Notes under the pieces: generated by a model
What the model saw: only the letters and a program-made list of their open reading frames with translations
What the model was told of the DNA's origin: nothing
Databases searched by the model: none
Part shown: positions 1 to 18,487 of the stretch, one piece after another
Layout: each line of letters begins with the position of its first letter
Numbering within the stretch: the first letter of the stretch is position 1
Source: Glandiceps talaboti
Lineage: Eukaryota > Hemichordata > Enteropneusta > Spengelidae
Length of the DNA stretch: 62,000 nucleotides
Assembly: GCF_964340395.1 (NCBI RefSeq)
Contig: NC_135559.1
Location: 645,001 to 707,000, forward strand
Reading direction: 5' to 3'
Made by a program: the position numbers and the translations under genes

Positions 1-1906
<1,906 letters not shown>

Positions 1907-1997
<91 letters not shown>
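1907..1997. repeat. (TA)n microsatellite, block 2
   Basis: About 45 uninterrupted TA units closing the island that carries the hammerhead fold. Confidence 0.98.
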
Positions 1998-2055
1998 CTA
2001 TTAACTCTGCCACTGCGGTATAGAGCACTGTTTTAGCAGATTGATACTCACCGAG

Positions 2056-4954
<2,899 letters not shown>

Positions 4955-5026
<72 letters not shown>

Positions 5027-5131
5027 CTTCTTCTTCTTCTTGTTCTTGTTCTTCTTGTTCTTCTTCTTCTTCTTCTTCTTCTTCTTCTTCTTCTTCTTCT
5101 TCTTCTTCTTCTTCTTCTTCTTCTTCTTCTT
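4955..5131. repeat. (GTT)n/(CTT)n compound trinucleotide tract
   Basis: A (GTT)n block changes near 5026 to (CTT)n with a few TGTTCT interruptions. The plus strand is almost free of A throughout and the CTT half is a pure homopyrimidine tract. The poly-Cys/Val/Leu or poly-Phe frames across it are repeat artefacts. Confidence 0.97.
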
Positions 5132-6104
5132 GATTTTTGCTGTTATTCGAGTTTATATCATAAGTAAACGGAGAAGGGACTTGAAATCATTGGAGTGCAT
5201 TGCGATAGCTCACATACTGAAATCAAATTGCAATTAGAAATAGTCGATCACTCAAGTACTTTGTGACTTTGTATTCAAATACTTTACTTCCTTTCCGGAA
5301 ATTTGAAGACATCCTTAATGTATAGACAGTTAATAACATATATACACTTTTACCTATAATATTATGTTGCCCTTTCAGTAAAGTGAACGAAAATCTCCAT
5401 CAAATGATTGATTGTACATTTACCGACATGGGAAGATGAACGGCATATGTGGTAATTGAAAAACACACATTTAGTTTTTTATGTAAAGCAAGTATTGAAC
5501 GACAGTACGAAGGAGACTGTTCTTTGACAGTTAAGGAAAGAAATCAAGCCGGGCATGTTCTATCTCCAGAATTAAGTACATAGTCGTATTCCATGCCTTG
5601 ATTGATTGGTTCGGGGAAGTTTTGTGCGCTTGTTTTTAAAGACAACTGGGAAAACGTGTAAATGTAAGTTTGACATCTTTGATAAATGTGGATAAAAAGA
5701 GCTTACTTCAAATGGACTTCAAATATCACAAAGTGCATGTCTTCTTGAATGCAATTATAAATTGCCTTCTGTCAGTCGTTCTAGTAGCTCGATTACACAA
5801 ATTTTAGCGTGAAATAAACAACCTCTTACGTCTAAGCTAATTTACAAAAATACAAGATAAAGTATCCCATGGGAACATAGACAGGGAATCTAATTGACAT
5901 AACTATCACCTTTTGGTACTGTAACTACATGATCTGTACCCTGTCTTGTCATATCTGTCCGTCTATTGCTGCAGCCTGCAGCATATTTTGACCATACATT
6001 CATTTAAGTTGACGTCACAGTGTTCATTTATACGGTTGATGTGATAGGTATGAAAGCATTCGACTTGAAAGCATAATAATCTAATGTAGATGAAACTGGA
6101 AATT
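5132..6104. other. Unassigned AT-rich DNA
   Basis: Nothing recognisable: no array, no inverted repeat of note and no convincing exon. Confidence 0.6.
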
Positions 6105-6258
6105 GACTGTGCTGGTTTATAGTGCTATTGGTACACAGGTACACGTCAGATCAATTTATTTATCAAGTCTATATGTATGTAGACTGCGCTGGTTTATACT
6201 GCTATTGGTACACAGGTACACGTCAGATCAATTTATTTATCAAGTCTATATGTATGTA
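6105..6258. repeat. 77-bp tandem duplication, two copies
   Basis: Bases 6105-6181 and 6182-6258 are near-identical head-to-tail copies differing at only two positions (gactgt/gactgc and tagtgc/tactgc). Each copy ends in 'tatgtatgta'. The near-identity indicates a recent duplication. Overlapping open frames read the same peptide twice and are not evidence of a gene. Confidence 0.95.
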
Positions 6259-8045
6259 TGTAAGCATGGATCCATCAATCGGCCTGTCATTTTACGTCTG
6301 TATTCATTGCCTTTGTAGGTGTGCGATCAAAATCACTCATTGTGGCTGTGTGAACAGTTCTCATCCTCACAAAATCTGAGATATTAAGATGTTTGGCTAA
6401 AGAACCAATAAACGATCTCTAATATTAATATTTTGATTAATTCATTCTAATCTGGGCAGTCAGATTATCAACAGAAAAGGCAGTGCATAATTTACATTTA
6501 TGAAGAATTGATCTGAGATAGGCCAATAATATCGCTCTTGGCTAAGTACTGGCACAATATTATGATTTTTATGATATATTCAATAATTTAATTAAATTGA
6601 GGTTGTGATTGATTCGATTTCATTGTTAAAATTCCAACATATTATGAAAGGTTTAATCAGATCAAACAACGGATACACCTGAATATACGGTATGATAGAG
6701 GTTAGCTTGAAAGCTTTGGGCTAACCACTACTAGTATAAAAGAAGTTGACTTATTATATGTTCACCGAAAGACAAGAGTGGAACTTAAGGTGGAAACACG
6801 CACTATTGAAATTCAAAGCGTAACATTTACTGTAAATTGGCAAGGTAGATATTTTCAAAACATCCATTAATACAATGTATATTTGGCATTTTGAAATGAC
6901 ACGGGAACAGAATACAATTAAGTTGTATATGTATACAGCGATTTCCTTCTTACTGTAAGCTCTCATAAAATGATCACGGTTCAGGTTACTGATATCAGTT
7001 TTATATTAAAATAAACTACATTTACTACCTCTTCTAGACAACTAAACCATAACTTTTCATTTGCAACACGTTCATAATAGTACATTATGAACCAGTGAAC
7101 CAAAAATGTCATAAATTCATCTCAGTTTGAAAGCTATGATCAATCTTAAAGAGATCAAGATTTTTTCAAACGAGACACACTTCTTGATCACCATTTCTAT
7201 TCCGGATTCTCTTGATGATTATCTATGCAAATAAATGTCGGTTAAAAAATTAAAAGTATTGCTCATATTTTTGAATGTTAGTTATAATCCCCACTTAGGA
7301 TAATAGCTATTCACAGATAAACACGACGGGGTGGCTGTGTTATACCAATAATTGTGATTTGGAGCACTCCCTTATCATGGGCTTATCACTTTCTGTGTTT
7401 ATTGTGAAAATGCAGACTTACATAGCACCGAGTGAACAGTTGTAAGGCTAGTGCAATACTTTTGGGCATTTCTGAGAATTTTGAATACGTGAAAGTTTGA
7501 ATAGGATTTCCCTTTAAGTCACCAATTGACATTTATTGTAATTAAGAATAGTTGGAGTATTTCATAGTATGGTGTTCATTTTATTTGCCCTTGATGATAA
7601 CTGTAACCAAAGTTTAGTTCCAAGCACAAGATTATTTTGAAGGAGTAAATCATTTCAGCCAGGGAGACCTCATTGTTTTATCAGTCAACTTGTTATCAGT
7701 TTTATTGATCCTTTTATGATTGCAGACAGTTCTAGAGATGTAATCAATGTATATCCCCACAAAGTGAATAAACAACGCGACAGTATTTTTCTGTCTCTCA
7801 GAGTTACCAGGCAAAATCCGTCATGATAACTAAGTCATTTGTACTGCATGTATAACTATACTACACTTGGGAATACAGTAATATTTGTATTTCTGTAGTC
7901 CATGTATGTACATTAGGTGACCCTTGACCTGTTGTAATTTAGATATGAATTGGTTGGTTTAGGTATCCGTTTCAACGACTAAATTTTCGCATCGTTTGCC
8001 AGATTCTTCAAAAAAACCATTTATATTATTATATAAGGAAGAAGT
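6259..8045. other. Unassigned AT-rich DNA
   Basis: No supported gene or array. Only short open frames without domain content. Confidence 0.6.
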
Positions 8046-8059
8046 AAAAACAATGGAAA

Positions 8060-8340
8060 ACAACGTAATACAACGACCATATCATATAATACAACAGCCA
8101 TATAATGTAATGCAACCACCATATCAAGTAAAACAACTACCATATCATGTAATACAACGGCCATATCATGTGACTCAACTATCATATCATTTAATACAAC
8201 GGACATATCATAATACAACCGCCATACCATGTAATACAACCACCATATCATGTAATACAACCGCCATACCATGTAATACAACCACCATATCATGTAATAC
8301 AACCACCACATCATGTAATACAACCATCATATCATGTAGT
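8060..8340 (+). repeat. 21-bp minisatellite with a heptapeptide-coding frame
   Basis: About 13 copies of a 21-bp unit (core 'catatcatgtaatacaac' plus 'cac', 'cgg' or similar). Because 21 is a multiple of 3, each frame reads a 7-residue repeat. From an ATG with good context at 8053 (A at -3, G at +4) the frame reads PYHVIQR-type heptads. A 2-base deletion near 8211 then switches the frame to a Cys-Asn-Thr-Thr type repeat. The frame stays open to 8421, for 123 codons from that ATG. Frame switching without consequence argues for a neutral minisatellite, but a small repetitive protein cannot be excluded. Confidence 0.9.
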
Positions 8341-8341
8341 A

Positions 8342-10465
8342 TTCTAAGTTTTGTACAAAAAGTAAATTTGAAGAACACTATCATTATTAATATCACGTAT
8401 ACACCTTATACTATATACTAATGAATAATGCCTTTCGTTAAGTATTGTTGATTGATATACTCTTTTTAAGAACAAGGGCAGTGGAGTATATTATCAACTG
8501 ACAATCGATGAATTATGTGAATTAGCTGAAAGTATGAAGATAGCATGGATCACGTAGGAAAACCATCGTAAATCACGTAACAATGTCCATTTTGTCAAAA
8601 TACAAATTCACTTGTTCACTTGAACTGTATGTTAAGGGTTGTCTAGCATGTAACGTACACATTTACTTTCCTCACAATGTGAAAATATAAAACACAATTA
8701 TAAAGAATAAATTAAGGTGAATTCTGTAAAATATCAGAGATGTTTTAAGAATTCAAAGTGTGTATACCTTTGATAATAAACTGAAGTGTGTATAGAGAAT
8801 ATTATTATGATATACCAACTACAAATAGCATCGAAAAACTAGATGGGTTGATGTGAACACAACTGTATATGTTACCGCTATGTTATACGCTATGACTAGC
8901 TTTCATCCTGTTCATACAGCTTCGTCAGGACAACATAAGTATTTTGATACTATAAAGGAGAATCGAATAACTAATGAGGCGATCAATTTAGTAATTAACA
9001 TGGTAATAAACTTTTTTTATCTGACAAGTGATTTTAAGTAAGGACATGTCATTGTGCTGAACAGGAATGGAAGGTACTTAACATTTCAGGTAGTGACGGC
9101 AATACAAAAATCCAATTTGATAGACTGAGCATAATCTAGTGTATGTATTGATCTTACCATCGTTATTGTTCTGGTATTACATATTGTACTTACTCATCGC
9201 TGAGGTGTTATTGTACTTTCCACCTAATTGTTGGTTGGGAATTGTTTCTAGCGATTGTTTTTACAGATATACAAACGAAGGCACACCAAAAGGCACATTT
9301 TACAGATAGTGTAATCTCTAATAAATAGGACTTCCAATGACTCTTCCTCTGTATAGCAAAATGAAAGTACACCTAAGTCATTGAACATATGCACTCAAAA
9401 ATATAAATTAATGGACATGCACACTTACAACGTCTACGTACTCAGTAACACTATCTAAACAGAAATGGCCATATCTTGGACTATGCTGCAATATGATCTG
9501 TGATCCGAGAGATGCTGTAACCATTCAATTTATATACATAGATGTGAACTACTAGTATACTCAGGAAATAGTGGTACTTGACTTCCTGTACCGGATATTG
9601 AATAAGTACCAATTAAAAGACATAGAGCAGGAAGCAAGTACTTGTGGGTAAATGATACTCCTTGTAGTCACGGTACACAATATACTGGTATGCAAATACT
9701 GCGATAAGGGCAAACATATTCTTGAATAGGACATGGTGGTATTTATTGTGCAACAAAATATACCACAAGAAGGATACACAAAGATAATATAATCAAACTA
9801 TCAAGAAAACGTTTATGCATATAATTGTACACATATAAGGAATTACACACCGAGAAAAGTAACCAGTGCTGAACTTATTAGAGGTTCTGATTTAATAAGT
9901 ACTTTTTGGAACACTTGCCGTGTATAGATTATTGATATCTTAACTGAAACTATTACACAAGCTTGTATGTTGGCATTTCAATAACAATTGTTGGTAGCAG
10001 TCTCTAAACGCTCGATTCATCAATTAATGTGGTATAACTCTTGACAAGTGATTTAATCGTGAACGTTGTGACTGACATTCCTAATAACACACATCGTTAC
10101 TGTACTATATCGTGTATTGATCGGCAATTCAACATGTCGGATAGATGTTCATTTCAAATACACGATCGTATTCAAATCTGAATGTAGTTACTTTTAGTAA
10201 TGTACTAAATTCGGAGAATAGAGATATATTCTGGGAAAAACTCAGAACTTGGTGTATTTTTCCCAAGTTGAATACTTCATATATTGTAGAATTGTTATAT
10301 ATGTATATGTATATATATATTTCTGGGAATAAAGAAAGAAGATTATTATTTTTACTTTCAAATCATTTCCGGGATTTGAAATGTTCGATGAATTTGCATT
10401 CGCTGAATTATTACTTGGATTTAAGTACTAGAGAAACTTAGGAGACATTTGAACAATAATATTTG
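8342..10465. other. Unassigned AT-rich DNA
   Basis: No supported gene. Short open frames at 8853-9041 (plus), 9561-9779 (minus) and 10145-10441 (plus) have no recognisable domains. Confidence 0.55.
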
Positions 10466-10504
10466 ACAGACAGACAGACAGACAAACAAACAAACAAACA
10501 AACT
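10466..10504. repeat. (GACA)n(AACA)n microsatellite
   Basis: Five GACA units followed by about five AACA units. The complementary TGTC tract begins 120 bp downstream, so the two could pair as an inverted repeat. Confidence 0.95.
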
Positions 10505-10623
10505 TACCTGAGTTACCCAAACTGTTGTTATCAGTATCTGGAATTTTTCATCCTGCAATTTAATAAAGAAGAAAACTAAGAAAATTTGCAAAGTGTTTAC
10601 AGTTTGAGTCATGACAGAATACC

Positions 10624-10649
10624 GAGTCTGTCCGTCCGTCTGTCTGTCC

Positions 10650-10684
<35 letters not shown>

Positions 10685-10718
10685 CGTCCGTCCGTCCGTC
10701 CGTCTGTCTGTCTGTCTT
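10624..10718. repeat. (TGTC)n/(CGTC)n microsatellite
   Basis: Alternating blocks of TGTC and CGTC over about 95 bp. It is the reverse complement in kind of the GACA tract at 10466-10504. Confidence 0.96.
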
Positions 10719-13363
10719 TGTCGTTTTTGTATATACAATTGTCTATGACATGCAGCTTTCAATAAAGATTCCTTTCATTCTAACATAATGAACTATTTAT
10801 GGTCTTAAGAATTATGTACATGCGCACATACTGTGCTTGCCAACAGCTGCAACACATAAAAGTCGAATGGCGTGTAACAAACTTAATCCTTTGAATCAAT
10901 AGATTGAGTCAAGATCAAGGGTTATAAACCAATAGTGTAAATCATACATACTGCAAACATTGCATAAATCATTTGGCTCTCTTTTGTCTTCATTGAAATA
11001 GGAATGGATAATGTTGTCAAGAAATCAACTGTGCTGCCCAGGGTAGTAAAATAATACAGGCACAGATTAAAACAAGTGAATTTAATAATTCAAAAGTATC
11101 TGATTAAAGGAAATACTTTGACTTTGAGGCCAACAAACAGAAATCGCAGGGACGATCTTACGGGATCACTATGTGGTGATATGACTAGTCTGACAGGTGT
11201 GAAAAAAGAAATCCTGAAAAATTTATATATGATACTGTTTAGAACCACGGCTAGGGTAAGACGGATGATGTGGAAAGATGACTGATCACGTGACAACACA
11301 CGTTTTAATGAAGTCTTTGTGAGATTAATTACAGCAGTTGAACATGTCTGTTTAAATGAATATACTTGTAATTGAACAGCGTGTCAGGATGTGACAATCT
11401 GCATTGTGTGGTTTACAGTCGTCACGTGTCAAATGTCAAACCCAGCCGTCACTTTGAGATGAAGCGGGACTAACTATTCATTGTGAGAAGGAGAAAAGGG
11501 ACATACTGGCGTCTATATTGTATTGTATTAAACGGTAACATATTTCAGTGCATATGTAGCTAGCAAAATGTATCATTAAACAGATTTTCAAGAAGACCTA
11601 CTCTAAATAAAATCAGTATCTACTGTACAGATTTACTTATGATTAGTTCTCTTTCCATACTAAAAACTAGTCATTATTGATAGTAACAAGGTTGAATGAG
11701 TTCTATATATTCATACCCGTTTTAAATCTTCCATTTTAATTGTGTTTAATAGGTCCCTGTGTTAGATACTATTTTTACAATTTTATACCCTTGTCAGTAT
11801 ATTTGAATCCAATATTTTCTGCGTTGAGCCAAGAGAAATACGAGTAAGCTAAGGGGGCTTTGTCACCATGAGTCTAGCAACTCATAGTTACAAACCTTAG
11901 GTCAGGAGTATGTTCAGGTTGAATGATAAACAGTATTGTGGAATATAATTTTTGAAAGATCTGGAAAAAATAATGGCAATTTGGAATGTTTTTGACCGAG
12001 CACTGCAGAACTGATGACGTGTGGGTTGACGTAGAAGAACCAGGGTATATAATCCATATTATCTGTTTAAAGACAATAACTTGGCTTGCGCATGGTATAT
12101 CTGCTTACGAAATCTACAGGAATGCTTTTAACAAGAAATAACACCATTTGGGACATTTTCTTGTTGATCAAAATTGAAGTCATTCAGCTGTTATAGTGTT
12201 ATATGCTGTTATCAAAGACATACTTGATATATCTCAGTATAGATATAGTGAAGAAACATAGTGACATCTATGAATGAACATATCAGTGAACTTGGGATAT
12301 TTGTTAAGCGTTTATGTTTAGGCCTTAAAAAATAATTGTTTGGTTCCGGTTACCCGACCCCACCTAGCTTTTCACCTAAATTTATTTTTACGTATTCGAG
12401 AAAAAAATTGCAGAAGATGTGAAGTCTGACGAGAAATAGTGGATGCTGAAACTGACATCAACTTAAAAAGACAAAATAAAACTATTCTTCGAATTCCAAT
12501 CTGTAATGGGTGTACATCTGATAGGAAGAAATAACAATGTTTGGCAAACAATGGAAAGCCTGAACTAGACACTTACACAGAAACAAATATTTGAAATAAA
12601 ATAAAATATCTACCTACCCCAACTATTCTAAAATTGAGCGTAATTGGAACCACACACAGTTTTTAATTAGGCCTTATAACAAAATATGGAAGGGTATTTG
12701 TGTGAAACTGTTTGTTGTAGTGTGATCCTCTGAGTAACACTATCATACACAATTCCCTAACGGCCATAAATATTTAAGCAACTAGTACTATCGACGTGAA
12801 TAATTCCTAAAACACATTAGTCATAAATGACTCATCATTTCAAGTTTTACCACGGAATGTCGTTTAAAAGAATGCGATGTGTTTTCATTATTGAAGTATA
12901 GTTACGAATAAAAAGTGGCTTTTCATTCGCAGTAAAAGTATATAATAATGTTTAGTCACTGTACAGAATACAAAATCAAGGTATAGAGTATATGATTAGT
13001 AATAGTAGTTAATTTCAACCCTACTCTCTTAAATGACGCCGTGTATGTAAAATTAAAGGAACATGGACGAACTTGAGACACACAGTTTATCAATAGGTTA
13101 TGAAACTCATCTAATGTATTCATGCTAATGCCCTGGTTTTGTAGAAAGTAAAACTTCAAAACTGAAAAATACTGACGACAGCCTTATTCAAGCTTTCAGT
13201 TCTCTACGATTCTGATGTTAAGGGTAATTTTTGGGCGAACTCAAAAATTATGTTATTGATCATTCAGCTGTTTTAACTAAGTGTTTTACCGGATTTTATC
13301 TCTACTAATTATGGCATTTCAGCAAGTACAATAAGATATGTACTTAATATGAAACACTGAAAC
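10719..13363. other. Mostly unassigned; weak exon-like segment near 11.0-11.3 kb
   Basis: A pyrimidine-rich stretch ending in AG at 11001 is followed by a short open segment (ATG at 11004, 13 codons with purine-first bias) that runs into GGTAGT near 11042. A second open frame lies at 11076-11285 with GGTAAG near 11254. Neither has recognisable homology, and both are within what chance gives. Confidence 0.3.
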
Positions 13364-13606
13364 ATGCTCAGATGTGGCAATTTGAATTGCTACCTCACTA
13401 CACTTGCCTTTTTTATATACGATGGAAAGTACATTAAAGAAAACAAGAAGCCATGGTTTACATGGCAATATATAATATATGTTATCAGAGAAGAGTTTTA
13501 TCGCCAGTGCAATTTTGTATGTGATATGATTGTCAACAGAACGTTAACCCCTTTGACAAAAAGATTGTTCAATACAGTATTTCTTCTCGTAGAGATACGA
13601 CTTTAG
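13364..13606 (+). CDS. Unrecognised 80-codon open frame
   Basis: ATG to TAG with no obvious repeat content. The protein is Tyr/Phe/Arg-rich with no domain that I recognise and no clear signal peptide. Nothing around it shows splice partners. Kept because it is one of the longer non-repetitive frames here, but an AT-rich chance frame is at least as likely. Confidence 0.12.
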   Translation: MLRCGNLNCYLTTLAFFIYDGKYIKENKKPWFTWQYIIYVIREEFYRQCNFVCDMIVNRTLTPLTKRLFNTVFLLVEIRL

Positions 13607-15784
13607 ATTTGATGACGTTCGTTCAGGAAATGTAAGATATGTTATGCCTAATCACGACCAACACACAGTGTGCGATTATGTCTCCCACAGATAATGTATG
13701 GAAACCGAGGTTGTATACATGTTCGTAGAACGATAACTTAACGTCTATATGCACTAGGCAACGTAAACGGAACTTAAGACGTTCCAGAGAACATACGTAA
13801 TTGTACCAGCTCATGCCTCTTTGTATTTCGAACACAGAGTGCTTTACCTAAACAACAAATGGATTGATCATTCGACAACATGTCTACTTGCAATGACCTT
13901 TGCTAGAATATATTCTGATGTCAAACTGAATTGATATTAACCGGCTCCCTAGACATACGAATGTAAAAAAGCTCTCAGCCTTCACAAAGGGCAACTAAAC
14001 ACAAAATGTAATAAGTATAAGTCAAATAAGAGCCAATAAATACGTTTTATGTTGGGTCCATTTCCGTTGTTTTTAACCATCTAGTGTATCAATTGATGTA
14101 GTGGATGGTATTGTATCTTAGACTAGTTTTTGATCGAAATCCATCATTTCTAGAAATATTCTATGATCTGTCAATTATGCGTGCACTTGAAAAGAGGCTA
14201 AACATGTTACGCTTTGTGTGCTACATCGAATTAGACGCCCTAGTATGCAAGGTATATACAAATCCAGCGTTCGCAAATTTTTAGGCAAGCTTTTATCGAA
14301 CGTATTCTCAATTATGGTCGCTTTTTCTGTGTCTCTTGGCACAAAAAACCTTTCAGACTCGTACTATCGATTTCATCGCATTACTTGACTTGGGTGGCTC
14401 AATTAAAGCATAAAGCTAGAGGCACTATCAGATAATTGCCACCGTTTCTTTTGAGAGTACTACTCTGGTTGCTATGTTAAAACAATCTCTTACATTCCCA
14501 ATACGATCAACAACATTTTCCATCTTTTCTCGACAGAATTATATCTTATCGGGAGGGCTTGTTTGACTTCTTGTGTCTTTTTTCTAGAGTGGTCGACTGG
14601 ATACTAAAATGGATACCATATAATACCCCCATTTTCACGGCTTACTGCAACCTGTCTATTCAGTTACTTGTCAATTTGTTGGGATTCCTCCACGACGACT
14701 GAACTGTTTTGTCATTTAATTCCTCTACTCTCGTAATAGTTATACAACAAGTCTACAGTGCAATCGAGTGAGAAAGTACGTTGAACTATAAGTCATCAAT
14801 TAGAACACTTCATTAATTATAAACAAGAATAATCATAAACATGAATAATTGTGTAAATTTTGGTGTATAATGAATATGCACAGGTGAAAAAGCCAAGATG
14901 ATAGTTCATAAATTCTATCATATTTATTTATATTTATAATTGTGTTAAATTGAAGGGCTAATCGAATCTGGTATTGAAATGTTGCAGTGGCTTGTTAAAA
15001 TTCCTGTAAATCACCTTTAGGGATTTGTAAAACATGAAAAAAAATCATTATGACAGTTATTTGTTAGAACAAGATCAATACACATATAAACACACGAGAT
15101 GTCACATTACAAATAGATTGATGAACGTTGGCGACAATAAATATAAGTAGTTGTGGTGAACACTACGATGTATTCTATTCGTTACTGATATCTCAACTCG
15201 AATATTAACACATCTGTACGAGCCATTAACGGCCAGACCTTTTACAATATTTGGTCTGACAAAAGGTATTTGATATTAAATCTAATGTAATGTAATATAC
15301 AGAGAAAAATAGCTATTGCATGTAATCAAATTGTCTAGGATAGAAAAATGGGTCAGGTTACAGAGATAAATCTACTTTTAATGTCCACTTATATGATTCA
15401 TGCATAGATTGTATTTGATTTTACTTTTTGAATGTAGAGACAAAACACACACAAGACACACTAGTATAATTCACTCGTTAGCAATTATGTCCTCAACAAA
15501 GAGGAAGCAGTTTTTATTGAGGTAATATTTGAATGTCTCTCATTCTTTCAGTTACCATAACATCTACATATCTTAATTCCACTTTCTTTTAAAAAACACT
15601 TTGACGTCGGGTTACAGACACTATGACGCAGCTTCTTTTCATCGTCTACGTTGATAAATGATTTTTTGCTTCATTTTCCAATGCTTGACTTCGCCAAATC
15701 ATAACTGTAACAATGTATACTTTTCAGTGGATTAAAATGTACCTGTACTGTAACTATAATACTTTCATTTTCGTTGTGCCACAA
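13607..15784. other. Unassigned AT-rich DNA
   Basis: No array or exon supported. Short open frames only. Confidence 0.6.
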
Positions 15785-15789
15785 AACTT

Positions 15790-16245
15790 TCAACAAAATG
15801 TCGTCTATTTCGAGAAAAACCTTACTAAAATTGCTACATTTTATCGTCTGGTTCAACGAAATCTTACTAACAGAGCTGCATTTTATCGTCTGTCTCAAAA
15901 ATCTTACCAACAGTGCTACATTTAATCGTCTGGTTCAACAAAAATGTTGCTAACAGAGATACTTGTCGAGCAAAGTTAGCATGGTTACTAAGAGTTTTGT
16001 TAAGTCAGACGATAAAATGTAGCACTGTTAGTAAGGTTTTGTTGGGGCAGACGATAAAATGTAGCACTGTTAGTAAGGTTTTGTTGGGGCAGACGATAAA
16101 ATGTAGCACTGTTAGTAAGGTTTTGTCAAGCCAAACGACGTTTTGTTTCAGGCTTCGTGATAATTGTAGCATGTGTTAATATGATATCTTTCAAGCCAAA
16201 CAATACCATGTAACAGTGTTAATAAGATGTTCGTCAAATCCGACT
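15790..16245. mobile_element. Foldback repeat family, locus A
   Basis: About four ~42-bp units in minus orientation (core 'gctacattttatcgtctgg', 15825-15945) face about five units in plus orientation (core 'cagacgataaaatgtagca', 16005-16240), with a short non-repeated centre near 15950-16000. Three of the plus units are virtually identical at a 42-bp period. The right end carries 'gttttgtcaagccaaacgac' (16116-16135), whose reverse complement recurs at the left end of locus B. The arrangement is a large inverted repeat whose arms are themselves tandem arrays. No transposase is present, so if mobile it would be non-autonomous. Open frames across it are not meaningful. Confidence 0.75.
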
Positions 16246-17331
16246 ATGATTGGTTTCCATTTAACCAGCTTCCATCCACTGTATCATATGAATGAATTAA
16301 ATACACGCAAAGTGAATGTATGCGATTTTCTACATCTAGCTAGGAATCAGATTCATATTCCTCCTACTCCTATAATATATTCATTGGTTTTTACAAGAGA
16401 CACCGACTGAATGAGAACAAAAGATGCATTACGCTGTACAGTTTGACTATGAAACAACCCATACTACAACAAACGTAATAGCTAGGGGGTATGAAACTGG
16501 TTTGAAAGCGTCAAAGCCAGGTGTAGCCACTTGTGCATTGTACAATAATTGATATATGAATATAGAAATAATAATGACAGTAGCTATACATGTATACAAG
16601 GGGTAAAGTACCCTGACTTCTCACCTTTATTCATAAATTCAGTGATTATTCTTAATATTATGTGCCATTGCATTTACAGCTTGTCTGCTTAACAATGACG
16701 TGCTGTAAATAACTATGAACAGTTTTCATTAATGCCAATGCATTTACATAGTACGGTTATACTTACTAATTAATTGTACCTTATCATGCAGGTATACCTT
16801 CCGAGGGTGTCCACACCAATTCAGTTAACATTCACGTGAACCATTGCCAAATTGTACTTTGAACAACAAAATAGTGACTGAGTTTGTTAATTGGTACAAA
16901 GCAGTGTTTCATTTAATATTATCGTCATGTCTAAGCCCCAAACAGAAGCTGATATCCCATGTAAGCGGAGCATCTGCTGTATGTTCTGCTTGGTCTACTT
17001 ATTAAAATAATATGACGTCACTAATAGTGAGATTATCTTTGACGCAGCAAGCATGACGATAAAATGGTCTCACTACACTTCACCTCAGTTAGCAAACATG
17101 CAAAACGTGCACAAGAAGATTGGTTTCTGATTTAGAAGCGATTATACACATCTGTGTTGGTAGAAGCTGATCCTTTTATGTTATGTACATGTTTGCTGAA
17201 AGGAAATACACACGATCGAGTCGTTGCGCTCTTCAGGTTTTGTGATGAATGATAATCAATCAAATGTATCACTTCAGATTTTAAACATGTGTATGTTACT
17301 TTTCATATTCATAGTACAAATTTCATATCTA
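16246..17331. other. Unassigned AT-rich DNA
   Basis: No gene or array seen. Confidence 0.6.
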
Positions 17332-17393
17332 TACATACATACATACATACATACATACATACATACATACATACACACGTACATACATACTTG
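17332..17393. repeat. (CATA)n microsatellite
   Basis: About 15 units of CATA/TACA with one CACACG interruption near 17373. Confidence 0.95.
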
Positions 17394-18487
17394 TCAATAA
17401 CAGCCTTGTATGTTTGTTAATATCAAAAGGTGCTTTGCCTGATTTATAATTAAAACTTGTTTGAAATGTTATATATAGTAATTGACTACCTCAAAAGTAA
17501 TATCTTCCAAAATTGTCCAAGTTTGTCATTTTCAATAAGGAATATCAAACCTTTCTTTCAATACGATACTCGAATAAACCAGTAGATGGCGGTTTAATAA
17601 TAGTGTTATTAGTTGCATTGTAAGTTGGGTATATCTTTATGTTAAGGATTGTAAATGATTTTATATGGTGAACTTATCAGGTGACTCTACAACTACGATA
17701 TTTGTTATACAACATTATTGCCCCAAATGACATATTTAAACAGCTGTTTCCAAAGGTCAAAGTTCAATGCTGTAGCAGACAAAGCTCATGGTCTTTACAA
17801 ACAATTTTTCTTCAAACACCCCTGTCTTATTTGGTTGTGGTACGACAGGACATATCGAGAACTTGATGAAGAAATTGAAAAAAAATAAGAAGACAGGATA
17901 TTAAAGGCAACAAGACATAAGTTGGTCTTTAATGACAAAACACAGAAAACTGACGAAAGGAAATTAGAAATAACTGCTCTGTAATAGACCGACATCACTT
18001 AAGCCAAGAATGGTAGCCTTACACCGTTCCTTTGCTTGTTAGACTTATTACAGGACAGCGTCATGTCCTTCCTGGACCAATTTATAGTAATGGACAGAAC
18101 GTGAAGAGAGGAATTTCTATATTAAGTATTCCAGTCACATAATCATTAAATGTTCGTATATCTAACAATCATGTAGACAAACAGTTTTCGTAAATCGACT
18201 AATTTTAGGAGCTAAAAGTGCTTGTCTTGACATAGCAAGTCCTAACAAAGCCCTATAAAACTCACAAAGGTTAAAACATCGACCACGATGTTACTTTGCT
18301 GTGCCATGGCAACCTGCCATGGTAACAAGTGTAAAGTTGCGAGTTTGATTACCCGTAAGTTGATATGTAATTGAATTATCCAGGACTTCTTGAATAACCT
18401 CAGAAATAACATACACAGCCTAATTGCTCAGCAAATGCTGGCTCCAAATGATTCCCTCTAATGGAATATCCACTTTACTTGCTTTTG
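17394..18487. other. Mostly unassigned; candidate first exon at 18306
   Basis: Apart from the short ATG-initiated segment annotated separately, nothing is recognised. The sequence around 18300-18330 contains a small palindrome, CCATGG...CCATGG. Confidence 0.5.
18306..18354 (+). CDS. Candidate short first coding exon, unrecognised
   Basis: ATG lies in an ideal vertebrate-style initiation context (GCCATGG). It is followed by 16 codons with two Cys residues and purine-first bias (MATCHGNKCKVASLIT), then a strong donor C|GTAAGTTG at 18355. No downstream exon could be linked to it. The ATG is part of a repeated CCATGG motif, so the good context may be accidental. Confidence 0.15.

Noticed and set aside
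8905-8950. Second hammerhead-like sequence on the minus strand (CTGACGA ... GAAAGC)
   Set aside because: Core boxes exist, but stem II needs bulges and stems III and I do not close around a cleavage triplet.
9429-9454. 26-bp minus-strand micro-exon with acceptor and GTAAGT donor
   Set aside because: GTAAGT is expected about 15 times per strand in this length. Eight codons give no independent support.
10421-10762. 113-codon minus frame
   Set aside because: Mostly TGTC-derived residues joined to chance sequence.
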